50,252 nt of DNA, taken from the IMG/VR virus record IMGVR_UViG_3300008117_000064, positions 1-50,252 of that record. One strand, given 5' to 3'. Each line of letters starts with the position of its first letter. The stretch's first letter is position 1. Positions 48,225 through 50,252 of the stretch are shown piece after piece. The position numbers and the translations under genes were made by a program. The stretch is from a virus. The notes under the pieces were generated by a model, which saw nothing but the letters and a program-made list of their open reading frames with translations, was not told the DNA's origin and did not search any database.

Positions 48225-48226
48225 TT

Positions 48227-48466
48227 TTAGAATTTTGGCATATTACTTGTCATATTTCTCATTATTGATCCTGTATCTGGAAGGTTCGCATTTTGTCCAC
48301 CCTCTTGATCTTTTCTTTGTTTTTCTTCATCTTCAATAATTTCATTGACTAATTTAATATTTTCTTCAAACATCCAGAAGGGCCAATTATCCATAGCCCA
48401 CTCTTGTGTGTGAAAGTGCTTTTGAAGTAATAACTTATTCTTTAATATATGCTTCAAAGGCATCAT
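48227..48466 (-). CDS. small baseplate-assembly protein candidate (gp51 position)
   Basis: Starting at ATG 48466 or 48463 (MPLKHILKNKLLLQKHFHTQ) the product is about 79 residues, with EWAMDNWPFWMFEENIKL and an acidic then Asn/Pro-rich tail. A longer frame to 48529 uses codons of the preceding gene and is unlikely. It overlaps the gp26-like gene by about 30 bases, as small coupled assembly factors do; T4 has gene 51 after gene 26. The equivalence is by position only. Confidence 0.55.
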   Translation of the reverse strand: MMPLKHILKNKLLLQKHFHTQEWAMDNWPFWMFEENIKLVNEIIEDEEKQRKDQEGGQNANLPDTGSIMRNMTSNMPKF

Positions 48467-49382
48467 GAATAACGAAAATACCTGAGGCTCCGTTGGGAAA
48501 CTGCATATCTGTGTGGACCTCCTCACCACACGAACAAGTCTTTTTTAATTCTTTAATTCCGAAAGTCATTTTACCAACAGCTGCGTTTAAGAATTGGAAT
48601 GAAATATCATCCATACCTTCAAACTCTGTTAATTTTGATTTAATTCCTTCGTATGTAATATGACTTCTACCATTTAACATGAATGGGATGATTTTTAAGA
48701 AAGCTAAATTAGGACTTCTTTTTTCGTTATTTTCTTTGAGTATATAATCACTGAAAGCTTTTTGTAAACCAATATTTGGTGGTGTTAAATCAAAATGTTT
48801 ACCGTGTATAGTTGAGAAATTATAAGATCCAGTTCCTTTGTTATAAAACTTCATTAATTTTTCATCGATATCATAGTAAACAAAGTTACCTCTTTTTAAT
48901 TCAATTGAATTCTCTTGACCACATGAACATCTAACATTATTTACAGATAAACCATTTCCTTGTTGGAAAGTTAATTCTCTGATTAAAAATATTAAGAACA
49001 ATCTATCTTGGTCTTTGATATCTAAATATGATGCAATTTTACCATCTGGATATTTAATTCTAACACAAGCTTGTAACATATCGTTCATTTTTTCTACAAT
49101 ATCATAGAAGTTTTGATCGTCCACCATAGAGTATGCTTGTATTTCTTTTACTTGAGCTGGTCTAACCATAAAAAGAGTTCCTGCTGGATAGAATTGCCCA
49201 CAAGGTAATTCTCTAATATCAAAGTTAAAGTATTGTAAATCTGATACTCTAGCATTATCAACTGCTTGAAATGGTATATCACTATTCATTTGTTTTTGTT
49301 CAACTACTTTTTTACCTTCATCTAAATCTTGAAGATGTCTTTTTAAGTAGTCTTCTTCACTCATTCCTTCGTTTTGTGACAT
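48435..49382 (-). CDS. baseplate protein, T4 gp26-like
   Basis: The 315-residue protein has FDIRELPCGQFYPAG (about 54-68), two zinc-ribbon-like CxCG pairs (CSCGQEN near 153 and CSCGEEV near 285) and conserved LFLIFLIRELTFQQGNG. It resembles the T4_baseplate family (gp26-type hub assembly proteins) by memory. Located between tail sheath and the small gp51-position gene, which fits. Confidence 0.65.
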   Translation of the reverse strand: MSQNEGMSEEDYLKRHLQDLDEGKKVVEQKQMNSDIPFQAVDNARVSDLQYFNFDIRELPCGQFYPAGTLFMVRPAQVKEIQAYSMVDDQNFYDIVEKMNDMLQACVRIKYPDGKIASYLDIKDQDRLFLIFLIRELTFQQGNGLSVNNVRCSCGQENSIELKRGNFVYYDIDEKLMKFYNKGTGSYNFSTIHGKHFDLTPPNIGLQKAFSDYILKENNEKRSPNLAFLKIIPFMLNGRSHITYEGIKSKLTEFEGMDDISFQFLNAAVGKMTFGIKELKKTCSCGEEVHTDMQFPNGASGIFVIHDAFEAYIKE

Positions 49383-49469
49383 ATAAATTAATTATTTTTT
49401 GATATATATTTGAGAATTTATCTCCTCTATTATATAATTTGATAATAATTAAGTTTATACGTTATAAAA

Positions 49470-49502
49470 TAAAAAAACCTCAGATTTCTCTGAGGTTTTT
49501 TT
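49470..49502 (-). terminator. rho-independent terminator after tail sheath gene
   Basis: Stem AAACCTCAGA/TCTGAGGTTT with TTTC loop and T-run on both sides. Confidence 0.88.
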
Positions 49503-49514
49503 AAGTTTTTATTT

Positions 49515-50252
49515 TTATAGGAAACCACCTGCGTCAATTGCTCCAGTTCTAAGAATTGTAACATTGTTAACAATGATACCCATACCTTTGATTGGTTCAA
49601 CATATGTATCAAGAACACCAATTTGGTTGTCAATGATTTCAGGAGTGTTGTTTTCCTCATCCATTTTATTGAAGTAGTTGTATAAACCATTTCTACTAAC
49701 ATAAGTTTCACAGATTAAGTCAGCTCTAAGTTTAATCTCAGCTCTGATATCTGGAGTGTTAAACTGCCATTGGAAGTCTAATAACATTCTAGATAATTCT
49801 CTTTCTAACTCAATTAATACCTCTCTAACGTGAATGTAAGAAAGAGCTGATCTATAAAGAGTTTGAGCTGTATTCTCAGTCTCGATGATATTACCTCTAT
49901 TTCTCTTAAATACGATAGGGTTCATTTGAGCTTGGTTTAAGAATTCGATATCTTCAAGTGTGAAATCTTGTTCTAATCCAGCGATGTTAGTAATTCTACC
50001 ATTTGTAACACCAGCAGCGATAGTCCAAGGAGTTATTCCACCTAAGTTAGAGATATGTTTTCTCATATAAGTAGTAGCTACGTGAGATGCTGGTGGCATA
50101 TCTAATGGTCTACCATTATCATTTACTGTTAAGTAAGGTAAGAAATAACCTACACAAGTTGTTCCTGCTCCGTCACCGAATGAGTAAAGGAATGCTGGTC
50201 CACTTTCAGGATCACCACCTTTAGCGATGAATTCTGTTTGTAAAACACCTTC
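49515..50252 (-). CDS. tail sheath protein, T4 gp18-like, truncated by window edge
   Basis: The frame is open to the last base (reading EGVLQTEFIAKGG at the edge), so only the C-terminal 245 residues are present. Characteristic sheath features: LDMPPASHVATTYMRK, PWTIAAGVTNGRIT, DIEFLNQAQMNPIVFKRNRG and TAQTLYRSALSYIHVREVLI. The sheath contracts around the tube to drive injection. Codon usage is a little richer in GC than the neighbours, as usual for highly expressed virion genes. Confidence 0.9.
   Translation of the reverse strand, partial: EGVLQTEFIAKGGDPESGPAFLYSFGDGAGTTCVGYFLPYLTVNDNGRPLDMPPASHVATTYMRKHISNLGGITPWTIAAGVTNGRITNIAGLEQDFTLEDIEFLNQAQMNPIVFKRNRGNIIETENTAQTLYRSALSYIHVREVLIELERELSRMLLDFQWQFNTPDIRAEIKLRADLICETYVSRNGLYNYFNKMDEENNTPEIIDNQIGVLDTYVEPIKGMGIIVNNVTILRTGAIDAGGFL

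Noticed and set aside
48467-48529. N-terminal extension of the small gene at 48227-48466
   Set aside because: The extension is a shadow of the gp26-like Cys-rich coding sequence; overlapping that far is unlikely and ATG 48466/48463 is available.
49430-49711. Minus-strand 93-codon frame overlapping the tail sheath 3' end
   Set aside because: Runs through the sheath gene in a wrong frame and then across the terminator.
1-50252. tRNA genes, CRISPR arrays, insertion sequences, phage attachment site
   Set aside because: No cloverleaf, no regular direct-repeat/spacer pattern, no transposase or terminal inverted repeats and no integrase were seen by eye; a tRNAscan or repeat-finder run was not possible.

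Overview
The window is a 50-kb piece of a large, AT-rich, contractile-tailed (T4-like) bacteriophage genome, most likely from a phage of Bacteroidota, probably Flavobacteriia. The T4-type core is recognisable: zinc-ribbon/TOPRIM primase, sliding clamp, C-terminal part of a family B DNA polymerase, UvsY-like mediator, SbcD/gp47-like nuclease, tail tube, tail sheath and a gp26-like baseplate protein. The host guess rests on Flavobacterium-type promoters (TTG, 17-23 nt, TANNTTTG) before several non-structural genes, the general lack of Shine-Dalgarno sequences with A-rich leaders instead, and a C-terminal ILDKI module that I know from Bacteroidota proteins. Genes are tightly packed on both strands; convergent pairs meet at short hairpin terminators, often bidirectional. 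No tRNA, CRISPR or insertion sequence is visible, and no gene-free stretch exceeds 300 bases.

Layout. 1-3.7 kb: truncated conserved protein, small membrane proteins and primase. 3.7-6.5 kb: small proteins of unknown function plus a predicted nuclease. 6.5-11 kb: replication island (clamp, polymerase C-terminal part) invaded by two homing endonucleases. 11.1-12.8 kb: operon of four proteins with a shared N-terminus. 12.8-16.4 kb: M42 aminopeptidase, HTH protein plus endonuclease, and a PLP aminotransferase. 16.4-21.6 kb: UvsY-like protein, small proteins, an L,D-transpeptidase-like protein and a GIY-YIG endonuclease. 22.4-23.2 kb: GH19 endolysin. 24.1-27.2 kb: minus-strand operon headed by a nucleotidyltransferase. 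27.2-43.8 kb: tail fibres, probable tape measure and a 1920-residue tail/baseplate protein. 43.8-50.3 kb: endonucleases, SbcD-like nuclease, tail tube, baseplate genes and tail sheath (cut by the window end).

Most interesting: (1) the polymerase reading frame is interrupted inside the fingers domain, just before motif B, by 40 nt holding a perfect 11-bp GC-rich hairpin and stop codons. A 13-bp perfect inverted repeat in the coding sequence lies directly upstream, and a homing endonuclease sits next door. This closely parallels the T4 gene 60 ribosomal-bypass/mobA cassette and is a candidate second phage translational bypass. (2) About ten unrelated proteins begin with the same short amphipathic N-terminus (M-K-x-h-K-x-F-x-x-F, then an h-x-E site), resembling T4 capsid-targeting peptides cut by the prohead protease; one carries a PD-(D/E)XK-type nuclease core, suggesting internal-head cargo. 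(3) Small minus-strand proteins share a short C-terminal R-D-x-K motif. (4) Two promoter classes appear to divide host-sigma genes from late-type genes. (5) Eight homing endonucleases of several families lie within 50 kb.
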